From positions 911,343,009-911,407,008 of the forward strand of contig NC_081414.1 in NCBI RefSeq assembly GCF_030272615.1: a stretch of 64,000 nucleotides of DNA, read 5' to 3'. The translations under genes were made by a program, and so were the position numbers. Source of the stretch: Cryptomeria japonica (taxonomy: Eukaryota > Streptophyta > Pinopsida > Cupressales > Cupressaceae). The notes under the pieces are model-generated. The model was not told where the DNA came from. It was given only the letters and a program-made list of their open reading frames with translations, and did no database searches. Below, one piece after another: positions 11,711-23,939 of this stretch. Within the stretch, counting starts at the first letter, position 1, and each line of letters starts with the position of its first letter.

Positions 11711-12551
11711 ACATTTCATTTGTAAAATATAATTTAGAATTAGAGTTAGAGAGATTAGAGGATTAGAGATAGTATAGAAATAGTTGAAAGTAGTTAGAGA
11801 GTAGAATAGGAGGACAAGGCAAGAAATTGTTGCCATTGATTGTAAACAAACTCCATTTTCATTGAAGTAATGGTGAAATATGTCGTTTTCTTGCAATTTG
11901 CATGGTTTCTTGTTGAAGTCTTCAATCTTAGATGGTAGATGATTAGATGAATGGAGGAAATGTGATTAATTGATGATGGAATTCGCATATCCATACTACT
12001 AGCAGTTTGTTGATTGCAGACTTGCCTTGTGTAGTCAACTGGAATCGTTCAGCTCAAGCTCAATTTCAACGCTTCTTCATTGATATGCATCAACTTGGAT
12101 GGTATCTATGCCTGCGGTGATGATTTGAACATCATAAAGCTTCCCATAGAAGATCGCACTAGTCTTGTGTAGATGTTCCATTGATGTCAAAACAAGACCT
12201 AGTTAGAGTTTCATCAAAAATCAATCATTGCTCCTACATTCTTAGTATTAGGATTAGATCCTCTCTTCGCCCTTATCCTTTTTCCATTTTTTTTAATCTA
12301 AGTTAGTAAGAGCCTGTGTCCAGCAAAGCAGATCGGAAGTTCAATGTAAGTCCCCTTGTGATTCCAGCAAATCACATCATACCACTGGAGCTTGTCCACA
12401 CGTAGAGACCCTACATCAAAGAACCTTGGAGTCTACCTAACTGATCCTTTACGCGAATCTTCAGCAGTTAGAGACTATTTTCTCAAGAGAGGATAAGGTA
12501 CCCTTGGGTATTTTATTCTGTGTTAGGCTGTGTACAAAATACACGTCAACA

Positions 12552-13411
12552 GGTTTCAACGTTTTTGGTTCTGCCTTCTATTTAAGGAGCTGATTGTTTC
12601 TTTCAAAGTTATTCCATCTCTTTGGAGGGCATCTTGATCAAGCAAGGTATGTTTTTTTTTCAGTTTTGTCTTTATTTTATTTTTGTTGTTTTGAAATTCC
12701 TTGATTGATCATGATAGTTGTTTGTTTTGTTTTTGTTTCAATTCGGGTTTGAGAGAGATCTTCCAATTTCTATCCAAGTTTTGAATGTAATTTAAAAATT
12801 GCATTGTCTTTCCCCTTCCATTTTTCCCTCTTTACTTGCCTTCAGGTTTTTAAAATTTGATTGCAAGTAAGATTAATAAAGTGAGTTTTTCCCCTTTGGC
12901 TGAAAAGACTTCATCATCTTTTGCCAAAAGTTCAAATTTCAAAGTAGTAAAAGACTTGTCTTTTCCATTTCGGGTTTTAAAGACCTAATTACAAGTGAAG
13001 GTTTTTCCCATTCCCTTGAGGTTAAAATGAAGATGATCATCCAAAATTCTTTCCTTATTCATCCGCATTCATTGCCCTTGTTCACACTTTCCATTCCCAT
13101 TATCTTTTCCATGTCAAAATTCCATTTTTCATACATTCTTCCATTTTTCTTATTACAAGTATACTTGCATTTGGGTTTTACAAATCCGATTGCGAATATG
13201 TTCTACCCCACTTGCATACTTGTAACACATCTCCCAAGATCCGAAATTGACCAAAAGCCAAGTTTCAAGTGTTTCTATTTATTCACCATTTTCCTCTCAA
13301 AAGGGATAGAGTTTTTTCCCATTGAAAAGAAGAGATATGTTTCATTCGGCTGATCTTGATGTTACTTTGACACTTCTAGATCTTCGTCACAGTGTGCCAG
13401 GTTCTTGTTCA
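12552..13411 (+). promoter_or_regulatory. TATA, leader and probable intron region of C
   Basis: A TATA-like box (tatttaag, 12579-12586) is followed by a leader and a possible splice donor (aaggtatgtttt, near 12645), then a T-rich and pyrimidine-rich tract up to the ATG at 13412. The arrangement matches the TATA-leader-intron of A6. Exact exon limits cannot be fixed by eye. Confidence 0.4.
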
Positions 13412-13651
13412 ATGACTGATTTATCGTCATCTTCCTCTCAAAAGAAGATGAAATATAAATATGATAAGTACCAAAACGAGATCTCTCCATCCCAAGTTTC
13501 CACTCCCATCAAGCACATCAAAGATACGGAAATAGGGCATGTTGACATGTCAAAGTTCGTTAAACGGGTGGAGGATCCCAAGGTAGCAATATGCAATGCC
13601 TGTTGGACAGCCACATTCACCATGCTTCTTCCTTTCCAGTGGCTGCCTTAG
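13412..13651 (+). pseudogene. N-terminal piece of the C-element ORF
   Basis: The frame begins MTDLSSSSSQKK. Around residues 38-55 it reads KDTEIGHVDMSKFVKRV, which aligns with GDTNLGNFSTRKFREV in the A6 protein (DT, G, KF and V positions match). It runs into unrelated sequence near 13600 and stops at 13651. By comparison with A6, a middle section of roughly 200-250 codons is missing between here and 16500. The copia fragment B2 lies in its place. Function unknown. Confidence 0.5.
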
Positions 13652-13661
13652 AACCCGAGTT

Positions 13662-15011
13662 CGTTCTAAGTGGCTTTTCAAAATCAAACATGCTGCAAAT
13701 GGGAGTATTGAAAAATACAAAGCAAGGTTTGTCGCCAGAGGTTTCTCTCAGAAAGAGGGAATTGATTATGAAGAGACATTTGCTCCTGTTGCCCGATACA
13801 CTTCTGTTAGAGCTGTGATTGCTATTGCTGCATCAAAGGGATGGAAAATCCATCAAATGGATGTAAAAACTGCATTTCTAAACGACGTAATAGAGGAGGA
13901 AGTCTATTTGGAACAACCTGAAGGATTTGTAGTGCATGGACAACATTCTCATATTTGCAAATTGAAGAAAGCCTTGTATGGACTCAAATAGGCTCCTTAG
14001 GCCTGGTATGAAAGGATAGATCACTATCTATCAGGACTTGGCTTCTCGAAGAATGATGCAGATCTGAACCTTTACTTCAAGGTAATAAATGGAGATATGT
14101 TAATTCTTATTCTTTTTGTTGATGACTTGTTAATCACAGGCGAAGAGCATCTCATCATCAAGTGTAAACAAGACCTTGCATCCAAATTTGACATGAAGGA
14201 CTTAGGGCTTCTACACTATTTTCTCGGTTTAGAAGTATGGCAGCAAACTGATGGGATTATCCTAAATCAAGGGAAATACACTATTGACATTCTGAAAAGG
14301 TTTGGAATGATGGATTGTAAGCCTATGTCCACTCCCATGGAAACAAACTTACACAAGTTAAGAGAGGCAGCTGCAAGTTCTGAATCAGTAGATTCCAACC
14401 TCTACCTGTAGATGATTGGATCATTGATGCATTTGATCAATACTACACCAGATATTTGTTATGCTATGAATGCACTCACTCAGTTCATGTGTGAACCGAA
14501 GCAGTTACATATAGTTGCAACAAAACACATCTTGAGATATCTTCATGGAACAATTGGATATGGCTTAAAGTATAAAGATGTAGATCTAAATTTATATGGA
14601 TATACAGACTCAGATTGGGCTGAAAGTGTGGTGAATCGTAAAAGCACATTAGGGTGCTGCTTCAGTTTAGGATCAGCTATGATATCCTGGTTTAGCAGGA
14701 AACAATCTTCAGTTGCTTAGAGCTCCACAGAAGCAGAGTACATTGCGGCATCTATGGGAGCACGACAATCCTTAGATCCTACCATCATCCACTGTGACAA
14801 CCAAAGTTGTATAAAGATTTCAGTAAATCCAGTATTTCATGACAGATCCAAACATATTGAAATACCTTATCACTATGTTAGAGACATGGTGGAGAGAAAG
14901 GTAATCCAATTGAGGTATATTAGTACTGAAGATCAAACAACAAACATTCTCACCAAGCCTCTCGCCAAAACAAAGGTAGAACCTTTTCAGAGGTCAGCTT
15001 GGTATGATTGA
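13662..15011 (+). pseudogene. B2: copia RT-RNase H, decayed
   Basis: RT motifs QMDVKTAFLND (about 13855) and FVDDLLITGE (about 14117) are present. The second motif has F where Y is usual. RNase H begins at TDSDWAES (about 14607) and keeps HCDNQSC (about 14791), ending near 15011. Stops are at 13989, 13998, 14410 and 14718, several at expected glutamine codons (CAG to TAG). Codons around 14745-14765 are lost relative to B1. Inactive. Confidence 0.92.
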
Positions 15012-15560
15012 AATGTAAATTCTGAGATTGAGTCTCAGCATTATTACTGTACTAATATATTCTAAAGATGTTTAATATAAACTCCTTTTGTCATTTCATG
15101 ACTTTATGGGCCCTTGTGTGCATCATTGAGAAGTGACGACTTCTGAATGATAATCACTTGTACTTCTATTAGTTATTGGAAGGTGATGACTTTACAATCA
15201 CTCTATAGTCTATCACGATAGATATCATATGGTTGATATCTGTGAAAATGTCATGCTAGTCCATATCTCTTAAAACAATATCGATTGTATATCATAAGGT
15301 TGATATCTATAGGTTGGATTGTTGAGATATGTCATGGTGGATATTAAGTGCTTAATATCCGTGGATATGCCATGAACTTTTGTATCCCTATGGTAGGCAT
15401 CATATGGTTGATGCTATTGCACATACCATAATGGATATTGTGAGCCTTTGGTGAATATCACAAGTGTTGATATTTGTAGACCATTGCTCCTGATATCATG
15501 TGATGATATCTACTACACTATGTGTAGTTCTACTATGAGTAGCTTATGATCTTCCTCCCT
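15012..15560 (+). other. 3' untranslated internal region of B2
   Basis: Non-coding. It is rich in short repeats of gatatcat and ggttgatat and matches the same region of B1. It ends at the polypurine tract ctaagagggag. Confidence 0.6.
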
Positions 15561-15573
15561 AGCTAAGAGGGAG

Positions 15574-16499
15574 TGTTGATGATTTATAGCTTCAGTCGGA
15601 GTAATCCCATCAAATCATATGTATAAGTAATGCTGATTATACCATCAGCATGATTAATGATTTGTTAATATGTATATAATATACATATTAGTATATGTAA
15701 TAATAATAAGTGTTCTTATTATTATTATATATATGAATATTTATACATACATAATTTATGATTGGAATATTAAATCATTAATCATGTCGTTGATAAATGA
15801 ATGAGATTAAATTTATGTTGAACCGATAAGCAATATCGATTATATTAATCTAGTGATTAAATTGAATTTATAATCATGCTGTTTATACCAAATTGAATTT
15901 ATAATCATGCTGTTTATACCAAATTGAATATGAGCACCGAATTATTTATCATTTGCTAAATGATCATAAGTATCGATTATATTGATCAAATGGAATGATT
16001 AATATAATAATCGATCATCTACATTAAACAATTCGATATTATTAATTACTATTTGAATCGACTATGGTCGATCATCAATATCAAACGATTATGTGAATCG
16101 TTACCTTGCTGTTAATAATAACAAACGATTATGTGAATCGTTATCTTACTGTTAATAATAGTAAACGATTACGTGAATCGCTGTTTAGAGAGGCATCTCG
16201 ATGAAGAGACATGTCTCCACGTGCGTGGAGGCATGTCTATTCTCGACATGCCTAAACCATGTTATATATATCATGATCGATTTCGATTTTAAAGAAAAGT
16301 ACAAAAATCGAAAGTGCAAGCCAATAAGACATCGATATCCTTCATTTGGAGTCCAACAAATACTTTGTGAATTAATTTGTGTTCTCCTCATATTTGTAGC
16401 AACCTGCACATAGAGTTCATAGTCATATAGCTTAGTTGTGAACTGTAATAAAAATAAAATTAAAACTACTCACATATTAAATCTGATCCAAATTTAACA
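15574..16499 (+). repeat. 3' LTR of B2
   Basis: It starts TGTTGATGATTTATAGC after the polypurine tract and ends CAAATTTAACA (926 bp). It contains 'aatcgttaccttgctgttaataata' type duplications near 16090-16165. Element C coding sequence starts right after it. Confidence 0.8.
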
Positions 16500-19047
16500 A
16501 TTACTATGACCAATTGCCTTTGAGACCCAATAGATTGCACTTCAGGAGGGTCCAGGATGCCTCCTTTGGTCATTATATGTGCCTGTTTGATAAGACATTG
16601 AAAAACAGAATAGTGTTAGATGTCGCATGGGAGAAGGTGAATGAATATGGCTGCTTATTCCTTCAATTCCCAACTTTCACTTACATGAGAGTTGGATGTT
16701 ATAGCGGCCAGCCATATATGCTTCCTAGATATCCAACTGATAAGATCATTCTTATGGAGTTGGGAAGACAGATCATGGCTGTTCATGCACATCAATCTAT
16801 TAAGCATAAGGTTGGAATGAAAATTTCTACAAATAACCCATTGAAAATTGGCCATTATTCCCTCATTACATCCACCAAAGCCAAGGCCATGGAGATCGAA
16901 ATGCAGGAAATGAAGCTCAAAAGATTCAAGCCAAGAGTAGATTTTGATTACCAAGGCATGAAGGAGAAGATCAAAAAGTCCTTCACGCATGTGCATCGGA
17001 TATAAGACATTTGGGTTGATCTCCGTACAGAAAAGGAGGTTTGTAAGATGGATTATTGCAAACTCAGTCTTGAGCAGATTGTTGACTAGAACTTGGTAAA
17101 CATTCCTGAAGGAATGATTGATGATGTAGAGATACTTGATCCTGAAAATGTTGAAAAAAGAGTTGATGAAGCACCACTTCCATCAATTCAATGGTGACAT
17201 AAAGAATGTATTTCCATTCTTGATAGATTTCAGCTTATCTTAGCTAATACCAATACTTGGCTCAAGGGTATTGGTGTTAGACTCATCAAGATCAAGATTG
17301 GAAAAGAAGATGATTCTACAAGACCTGTCGAACTCAAGTCTGAAATCAAAGTAGACAACAAGGAAGTTGCATCACCTTCAAGCACGAGAATCAAGTTGAA
17401 GGTTATTAGAGCAATGGTACTTCCTCCTGAAGAAGTGACAGTTCGAGGGAAAGAAAAGCCTTAGCTTCATATTTATGTAATTGGTGTTGAAGATCCAGAG
17501 GAGGAACTACAATCAGATAATGCTCCTGAGTCGAAGTCACCTCATGAAGTTCCCCCTCAGATTCCTTTAGAATTACCTATGTCTTCTCTTGACGCGAATG
17601 TGGATGCTTTTTCCATTGTTCATAACTTCATATTGTTCCTGTTTCAGCAGGTGAATCTCCTCACAGAGTCATTCCGATTTTAGCAGCAGAGCCATCTCTT
17701 GATCATCCTCAAGAGAATTTGATGAATATCTTTGAGGATAATCCTGCATTTGCCCCTTTGTCAGAAATTGATACTTCTACTTCTAGTTTTGATGAGTTCA
17801 TGATGCAATCATCAGGACCTTTGGTTAATGAGAAGTCTATAGTTGTTCAAACAATAACTTCTCCCAGGATGATGACTGTTGTTCAAACAATAACTTCTTC
17901 CAGGATGATGACTGTTGTTCAAACAGAAACTGCTTCTCCCTCACATTCAGCCATTGCTCAAGGAGAATTGATGGCTTTACCTCCATGGCTTAGTTCTTTT
18001 ACACCTAAAAGAAAGAAGCAAGAAATTTCTCTTGACATCTTTGATTTCCAACATCTCAAGCAATCAAAACCCAAAGTTGCCAAAAGAGCTAAGATGATTT
18101 CAAGGGTAACAGTGGATAGTAACAGAATGAAGGTGGCTGAAATTGTTGAGCCAATTGTAGACAAGCCACAAGAAGAGATGCAAGCTGCTGATTACAGGAT
18201 CACAAGGGTGGAGTTGGGCAAACAAACGCATGAAGTGGTCAAACATGATGCTCAACATTCTGTAGCCTCATTGGTGCAGCGATATGATGAACTTCTAGTG
18301 AAGAAGGATAAGCTAGAAGAGGAAAATGTACAACTTGTTGCCGCAATTCAAAGGATCACCAAGTCTTCTAATGAAGGGGACAATCCTTCAACTTCGTCAA
18401 GTTGAAAAAGCTGCTCAAAAGGTACAAGCGCTAGATTCTTGGGTAAATCAGCTTCATGATTTATGTACTCAAGTATTGAAAGATGTGTATTAAATGATGA
18501 TCAAGTTGGAGACCATTGAAGAAAAATTGAACCAGGCTTCTGATGTTTGACGGTTTGGCACAAGATGCCTTAAGAAAAGTTGAATGTTCTTCAAGAACAT
18601 GACATTATTCCTTCCAGAGTCATGTATCTAGAATTTGAAGAACTCTTGGAAAACATTGAGGATATTGATGATACCATGAAATTACGCACTGAAGCGTTGC
18701 GAGATGTTGTTTCTTGTTGTGAGAAAGCCTCTTGTAATATTATGGATCAGAATGGGGAATTGTTGCCAGAAGAAGAAGTTCTCTCAGATCTACAGATGAA
18801 GATTCACCATGAATGGAGGAATGAACAATTTTCAGCTGTATCGATTCAAGCTTTGGTGAAATACCAAATCTTATTGCAGGAAATCCAGTCTTCTCTTGAG
18901 AAGAACAACATCACAATCCTTCGTTGCAACGATGTTGTTGTGAAAACCATGATTGTTGCGAAGAATACTCACGAACCAAATCCTGATGAACTGCAAATGA
19001 TCATCCAGAAGTTTGAAGGGTTCATGGCCAAACATGTTGTAACATAA
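16500..19047 (+). pseudogene. C-terminal two thirds of the C-element ORF, broken
   Basis: Homology to the A6 protein is clear. PYMLPRYPTD is shared exactly (16709-16738 here; about 57663-57692 in A6), preceded by FTYMRV (FTYIRV in A6). A disordered, charged middle follows, then a PPWL site (PDWL in A6), a helical coiled-coil-like stretch (about 18260-18360) and a helical C-terminus ending at 19047. Breaks: stops near 17003, 17090, 17195 and 17462, a frame change near 17640, and a stop near 18403. A short coding duplication of VVQTITS with SRMMT occurs at 17840-17925. Function unknown. Probably no longer translated as one protein. Confidence 0.6.
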
Positions 19048-19298
19048 GTGTTTTTCAACACTTAGTTGTAGTCTCAAATTTGTAATTTCAGTATTGTAGT
19101 TTTCTTGTTGACAAGCTTACTTGTAAAAGCAATTTTGTAAATTGCAAGCTAAGTCATTACTTGCATTTTTGTAATTACAAGTTGGCTGATTACAAGTCAA
19201 ATTAGAATAGGACTTGTAATTTTGAATAAGTCATGGTGGTTGAGAGAATTTCTCAAGTTAGTTGAGATCCTCCCACCTTTTTCTCAAGACTCCTCTCC

Positions 19299-19306
19299 TA
19301 TAAATA
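19299..19306 (+). promoter_or_regulatory. Second TATA box of C
   Basis: A TATA box, tataaata, lies about 250 bp downstream of the C ORF stop. This is the same relative place as the second TATA box of the A units. In an LTR reading it would mark the U3/R region. The telobox palindrome of family A is not present here. Confidence 0.4.
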
Positions 19307-19485
19307 CTTGAGGGGGTCTATTGTAATCTTTATCTTTTGAAAAGCAAGCAAGTAAACTCTGCTAAAATTTACTGCAAGAAAGACTTTGTGCTTTTTATAT
19401 GTAAATTGAAGTTGAAAGAAATAGAAGAAGATTGCTCAAGGATTGAGACTTTGTGCTAAATATCTTGAGCTTGTGTTCAATATTA

Positions 19486-21456
19486 TGTCATGCCCCCTCC
19501 TGGATCGTTATATATATACGGAGAGAAAGAGAGAGACCCTAAATGAAGAAATTATTATTATTAGTTAATATAATAATTACCAATGAATGATTATTTAAAA
19601 TTCATTAATTAAATATTATTTATGAACATGATTTGAATATTATATATTATCAACATAATTTATATATCCAATAATAAATAATAATACAATTAAAATACAA
19701 AAGAAGAAAATAATTTTTTCTAATTATTAATTTATAGATTATTAATTTACAAATAATAATAAACCATAAAATAATAATATTTACTTATTGTTAATTTACA
19801 AATTATTAATAAGCCATTATTAACTTACACCGATTAACGAATATTATAAGCTTTAGCGCTCTTTGTAAAACGCGACTGGGGGGGGGGGGGGGGAATAATG
19901 GTTGGTAATGAATATTGGGAAGCGGTGACTTCTCAAGGAGTCACCGCCATTCCCAAATCCATTCTAATGGACACGACTCCCCACTAAGGACGTGGAGGGG
20001 AAATAAAGGGAAGGTTTGGGAACGATAAAAGAGGAGGAAAGAAAAGAAAGGGAAGAGAAGATAGGAAGAGACCACGTAAGCTGCCTCAGCCACGTCTGCA
20101 TTCTATTCAACCCGATAGTGGTAATAAGCAGTCAAAGGGAACTCGAACAAAGGCGTTGACCAGACTGAACACATACAGATCAGCCACAAGAAGAGTTTAT
20201 ATGGAAATGAACAGCAGATTGGACTGAAAATTGTGAGAAGATTAACTACAAGTGTATATGGTGTACGGAGTTTGAAAAGAAAGACAGATTAGAGATATAC
20301 ACCAAGTGTGTGTATAATAAAAGAAGATCTTGTGTGAGAGTGGTGTACGTGTAGAGTGAATGAAGAGATCTTTATTAGAATATCTTTCAGTTTTAAGGGG
20401 GAGGATAAGAAGGCTGCTACATAGTTAAGGAGAAAGGTCTGAACGCTACAACAACAGGTTACACACAGGTAAGTCATGTAGGAATATTTTATTATATGTG
20501 TTAATAAATATAAATAATGAACATGTTATTACATATATTAATGAATATAATGTATCTTTAATATATATGTTAATGAATATAATTAAGGCATATTTAATAT
20601 ATATGTTAATATTTTAATATATATGCTAATGAATATAATTAAGGTATATTTAATATATATGTTAATGAATATAATTAAGGCATATTTAATATATACGTTA
20701 ATGAATATAAGTAATGAATATTTTGGAATATACGTTAATAAATAAATATGAATATATGTTAATGAATAGTTTTCTGAATATATGTTATGGAATACTAAGA
20801 ATATGTAAATGTAGATTATGGAATGGAAAATAGTTATGAATTGTTAAATGTAATATAAATGTGATGATAGGGAGGAAACTCCCTTAGCCTAATGGAGGGA
20901 TTATGATAATCCCTGGAAGGCAGTATATACTGAAGATCTATATGCATATATATGGCTTGGTTGACTAAGTTCATCCAATAAGAGACGAATCTGGCCGGTC
21001 CCCCTGATGGACTTGGATGATGAGATGCATCATCCAAGGCAAGGAATTGACATATGGTCTTGCTTGGATGTAAGAAAGACAGGAATCGAATTAACCTTCG
21101 ATTTCCTGGATGACTTGGGTGTAAGAAGTTACATCCAAGACAGGAATCGAATTAACCTTCGATCTCCAGGATGGTTTGGGTGTAAGAAATTACATCCAAG
21201 ACAGGAATCGAATTCACCTTTGATTTCCTGGATGGCTTGGAACCAAGATGGGTTCCAAGAAGGCGAGCTTCACAACCGCCTAAGGACATATCTCCGTATG
21301 GCATTCGTATCCTTTTTATTAGATAAGAATTGTGATTAGTGTTAATTAAGTATTTTAAAGTTAAATTGCAAGTAGATTATATATATATATATATTTGTTG
21401 TATTCTAACAATCTGTTCTCCAGGACCAGTGATCACTAACTAGTAGGGACATTACA
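19486..21456. mobile_element. I: solo LTR with perfect tatta duplication
   Basis: Starts TGTCATGCCCCCTCC, ends AGTAGGGACATTACA, flanked by tatta at 19481-19485 and 21457-21461 (1971 bp). Contents: very AT-rich sequence (19540-19850), a run of 16 G (19878-19893), repeated ttaatgaatataattaagg blocks (20500-20760) and a 61-bp tandem repeat. No internal domain or second LTR. Termini resemble those of J and F. Confidence 0.92.
21077..21240. repeat. 61-bp tandem repeat in LTR I
   Basis: Two full copies and one partial copy begin agacaggaatcgaattaacc at 21077, 21138 and 21199. Confidence 0.9.
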
Positions 21457-21980
21457 TATTATCTTTCTTGCTAGTGTTTCTATAAGAGCTTAATCAAATT
21501 TGATTTGCAGACTTTGTGTTGCAAGTATTGGAGATTGATATCAGTTAGAGTAGATATTCTGCTGAGAGAAGCTGTAGGACTTTGTGTCTACACTTGTTCT
21601 TGAGAGACAGTAGAAGTAGATTTTGTGATAAGAAATAGTTGGGAGACTTTGAGCTCACACTGGTTCTTGTTGTTTTATGTAGAGAAGAAGAAGACATTTC
21701 AGACTTTGTGCTGCCATACTTTGTTCTTGTTATCATTAATATAAAAAAGGGTAGATAGGATTTCACATATTCAAGACTTTGAGCTTGATATTGCTGTCGC
21801 GTCCTGAAGGAAGTGACAGAAGTCTTTGTGCTTTCAGGAAACTTCATTTCTTTTCTCTCACTTTGTTTTATAAGTTGTTACTGCTATTATTTTCAATTGC
21901 TATCACTTTTTTGTGAAGAGAAAAAGGATAGAGTTTTTCTTGAAGGAAGAAAAAAAAGCTGTTGTCTCATCCGTTTTTAG
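21457..21980 (+). other. Tail region of C between I and H
   Basis: No gene. The phrase gactttgtgct recurs many times (near 21510, 21585, 21645, 21703 and 21820) between diverged segments. The same phrase occurs before I at 19382 and 19448, which confirms that I split one continuous region. Confidence 0.55.
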
Positions 21981-22946
21981 CAGTGTTCCACGGGCGTTGG
22001 GGACGAGGGGACGCGGGGACGCGTTTCCGGGACGGGGGGACCAAGGGCCTAAGTTTGGGGACGGCGGGGGGATGGTGGCGGGGGGGTGGTGGTGCTGATA
22101 TAGTTATACATATACATATAGTACTTGAAAAACTAGTTTTGAAAAGATGTATGACAGTATTACAGTGTAAGAATTATATTTCAAATGAGACTATAGGAAA
22201 TTTGAAATACTAAATCTAAATACCAAGATTTCTAAGTTGTGTTGTAATATGGAGCCTAATCAGACTCGGAGGTTAGATTTTCCCTACTTCTATCGGCGTG
22301 GTTTCCCCCTATATTTTTCAACGGGGGTTTGGGGGCAGCGCCCCCAAGTTGGGGTCAAAGGGCATCGCCCCTTGCGGGGTCAAGGGGCAGCGCCCCTTGC
22401 GCGTTCCCTGTCGCGATATAGGGCGGGGTTGAGGGGCAGCACCCCGCGAGGCCAAAAATACTTTTATTATTTTCTAAAGGCATCGGGTGTTATTTTTCTT
22501 TTGGCCCACGTCCAATTAGAGTTACCCCTTAACCCTCAAAAACCTTAAAAAGTCACTTTTTTTTAAAATTTTAATATTAAATATTGCATATATGTGGGGG
22601 CGACAGGAGACGTCTGGGCGTCTCCTCGTCCTTGGAGAGACGTCTGCATGTCTCTCGAAGGACGGGGAGACGTTTCGGGGAGACGCCCAAACGTCTCCCA
22701 AGGAGACGTGGAGGCGTCTCCATGTCTCTTTGGGAGACGCTTAGACGTCTCCCAAGGAGACGTCTCCACATCTACCCGTCTCCCTGGGAGACGCAGGGAC
22801 GCGGGGACGTCTCCGCGTCCCGGCGGCACTTGGGTGGCGGTGGCGGGATGGCAGGGGACGTCACGTCCCCGTCCCCCCGTCCCCGAGACGTTTCTGACGG
22901 GGGGACGCGCCCAAAAAGGGGGGGGACGCATCCCCGTGGAATGAGG
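21981..22946. mobile_element. H: non-autonomous hAT element
   Basis: Flanked by a perfect 8-bp duplication gtttttag (21973-21980 and 22947-22954). The left end is CAGTGTTCCACGGG. The right end is the complement of CCTCATTCCACGGG, so the inner TTCCACGGG is an inverted repeat and the outer bases are worn. Both subterminal regions are dense in ggggacg/cgtcccc and gagacg/cgtctcc words. No transposase is encoded: long frames here are by-products of GC-rich repeats. The centre (about 22320-22455) has three ggggcagcgcccc palindromes. Confidence 0.85.
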
Positions 22947-23939
22947 GTTTTTAGTTTAAGAATAGTTTATAGGTAGGGGAGTCTTCCCTTAATTAGGAGA
23001 GTAGCATACTCACACGCTATGGCTGAAACCACAATTTTGTACATTCCCCAGGTGTACAAAATTTTCAACCAACACTATGAATGCATAAAATTATATAAAG
23101 CATAAAGAGAGCAACCATTAAGACACAAACACCAAGAATTCTCGTGGAAAGCCTGTTTCGGTAAAAAACCATGACATCAAAAAGCTTTCATTAACATAAA
23201 TGGGCACCAACTTTGATTACAAAAACAACTAGTTTGCCGAGAGCATCAACTCTTTGAAGAACACACCCTGCAAGATGAAGCACCCACTCCACTTGATAGA
23301 GGCACCAACCTGTTGTGACGTATTCACACATCGCCCCATTATAAATGGGGACCCCTACTTTTTGCTTTTTGGGCTTTGTTTTCTAGGTTTTTTAGGGTTT
23401 TGTCTGTTAACCTTTGCATTTTGAGTGTCACCAGGGGGATCACTAGGATGGCAGGCTCTGCTTGAGCCTGTGTGAGTCCACAGGGCCCCAAAATTAGGGT
23501 TTCTTTGAGAGTCTTCCTTAGGGCCTGGTTTTGCTCTTGTTGCTAATTGTGTCTTGCTTGGTGAGTGAGTATCATCCTTGAAGGTCTGAGTTAGGTCAAA
23601 TTGGTGAGTGATGAAGTCTGGAATGTCATCCTGATCTTCAAATACCCTGAAATTTGGCTAAGTTTGGAATGTCTTCCTGATCCTGAAACTTGGAATTTGG
23701 CTAAGTCTGGAATGTCTTCCTGATCTTGAAATTTGGCTAAGTCTGGAATGTCTTGTTGATCCTGAAATTTGACTAAGTCTGGAAAACTGAAGATTCCTCC
23801 AAAAACTAGATTTTGCATTATAACTCCTGGAGGTCCGAAACCACTCTCAAACATCTTGACAGTATATATGGAATATAACTTAAAGTATAAGTACTTAAAT
23901 GTTATATTCCATACATGAATCTTGACGGAGAGACCAAAA

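Larger units (their letters stand above)
9170..12551 (+). mobile_element. A2: family-A unit with perfect 5-bp duplication
   Basis: It begins TGTTGTGACGTTTTCACAC and ends TACACGTCAACA, flanked by ggttt at 9165-9169 and 12552-12556. The length is 3382 bp. It holds the CCCCATT/AATGGGG palindrome at 9193-9209, a hairpin array, a short coding remnant near 11146-11370, and the telobox/TATA block. It lacks the upstream TATA-leader region seen in A1, A4 and A6. No second terminal repeat exists, so in LTR terms it is a solo unit. It is inserted in C. Confidence 0.93.
13662..16499 (+). mobile_element. B2: 5'-truncated Ty1/copia element
   Basis: Similarity to B1 starts abruptly inside RT (SKWLFKIKHA, near 13662) and continues through RNase H, the 3' untranslated part and an LTR. 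LTR, gag, protease and integrase are missing on the left. Both flanks are parts of the C ORF, so either the copy inserted there and lost its 5' half together with part of C, or a recombination joined the two. Confidence 0.85.
8672..23074 (+). mobile_element. C: divergent relative of family A, split by four insertions
   Basis: The pieces are 8672-9169, 12552 to about 13660, 16500-19485, 21457-21980 and 22947-23074. The order mirrors A6: upstream region, TATA and leader, a large unknown ORF, a second TATA box, then a tail. It ends GTGTACAAAATTTTCAACCAACA when read across 23052-23074, which resembles the family-A terminus. D1 LTR sequence resumes immediately after (ctatgaatgcat). I could not identify the left end: it is either hidden near 8672 or beyond B1. 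The unity of the pieces rests on the A2, I and H duplications and on protein homology across B2. Confidence 0.6.

Noticed and set aside
16185..16413. Overlapping frames on both strands near the end of LTR B2
   Set aside because: They fall within the LTR, around a short inverted repeat (gacatgtctccacgtgcgtgg). No coding signal.
22563..22976. Overlapping open frames of 64-130 codons on both strands
   Set aside because: They come from the GC-rich gagacg/cgtctcc repeats of hAT element H, with arginine/serine-rich low-complexity translations on both strands.
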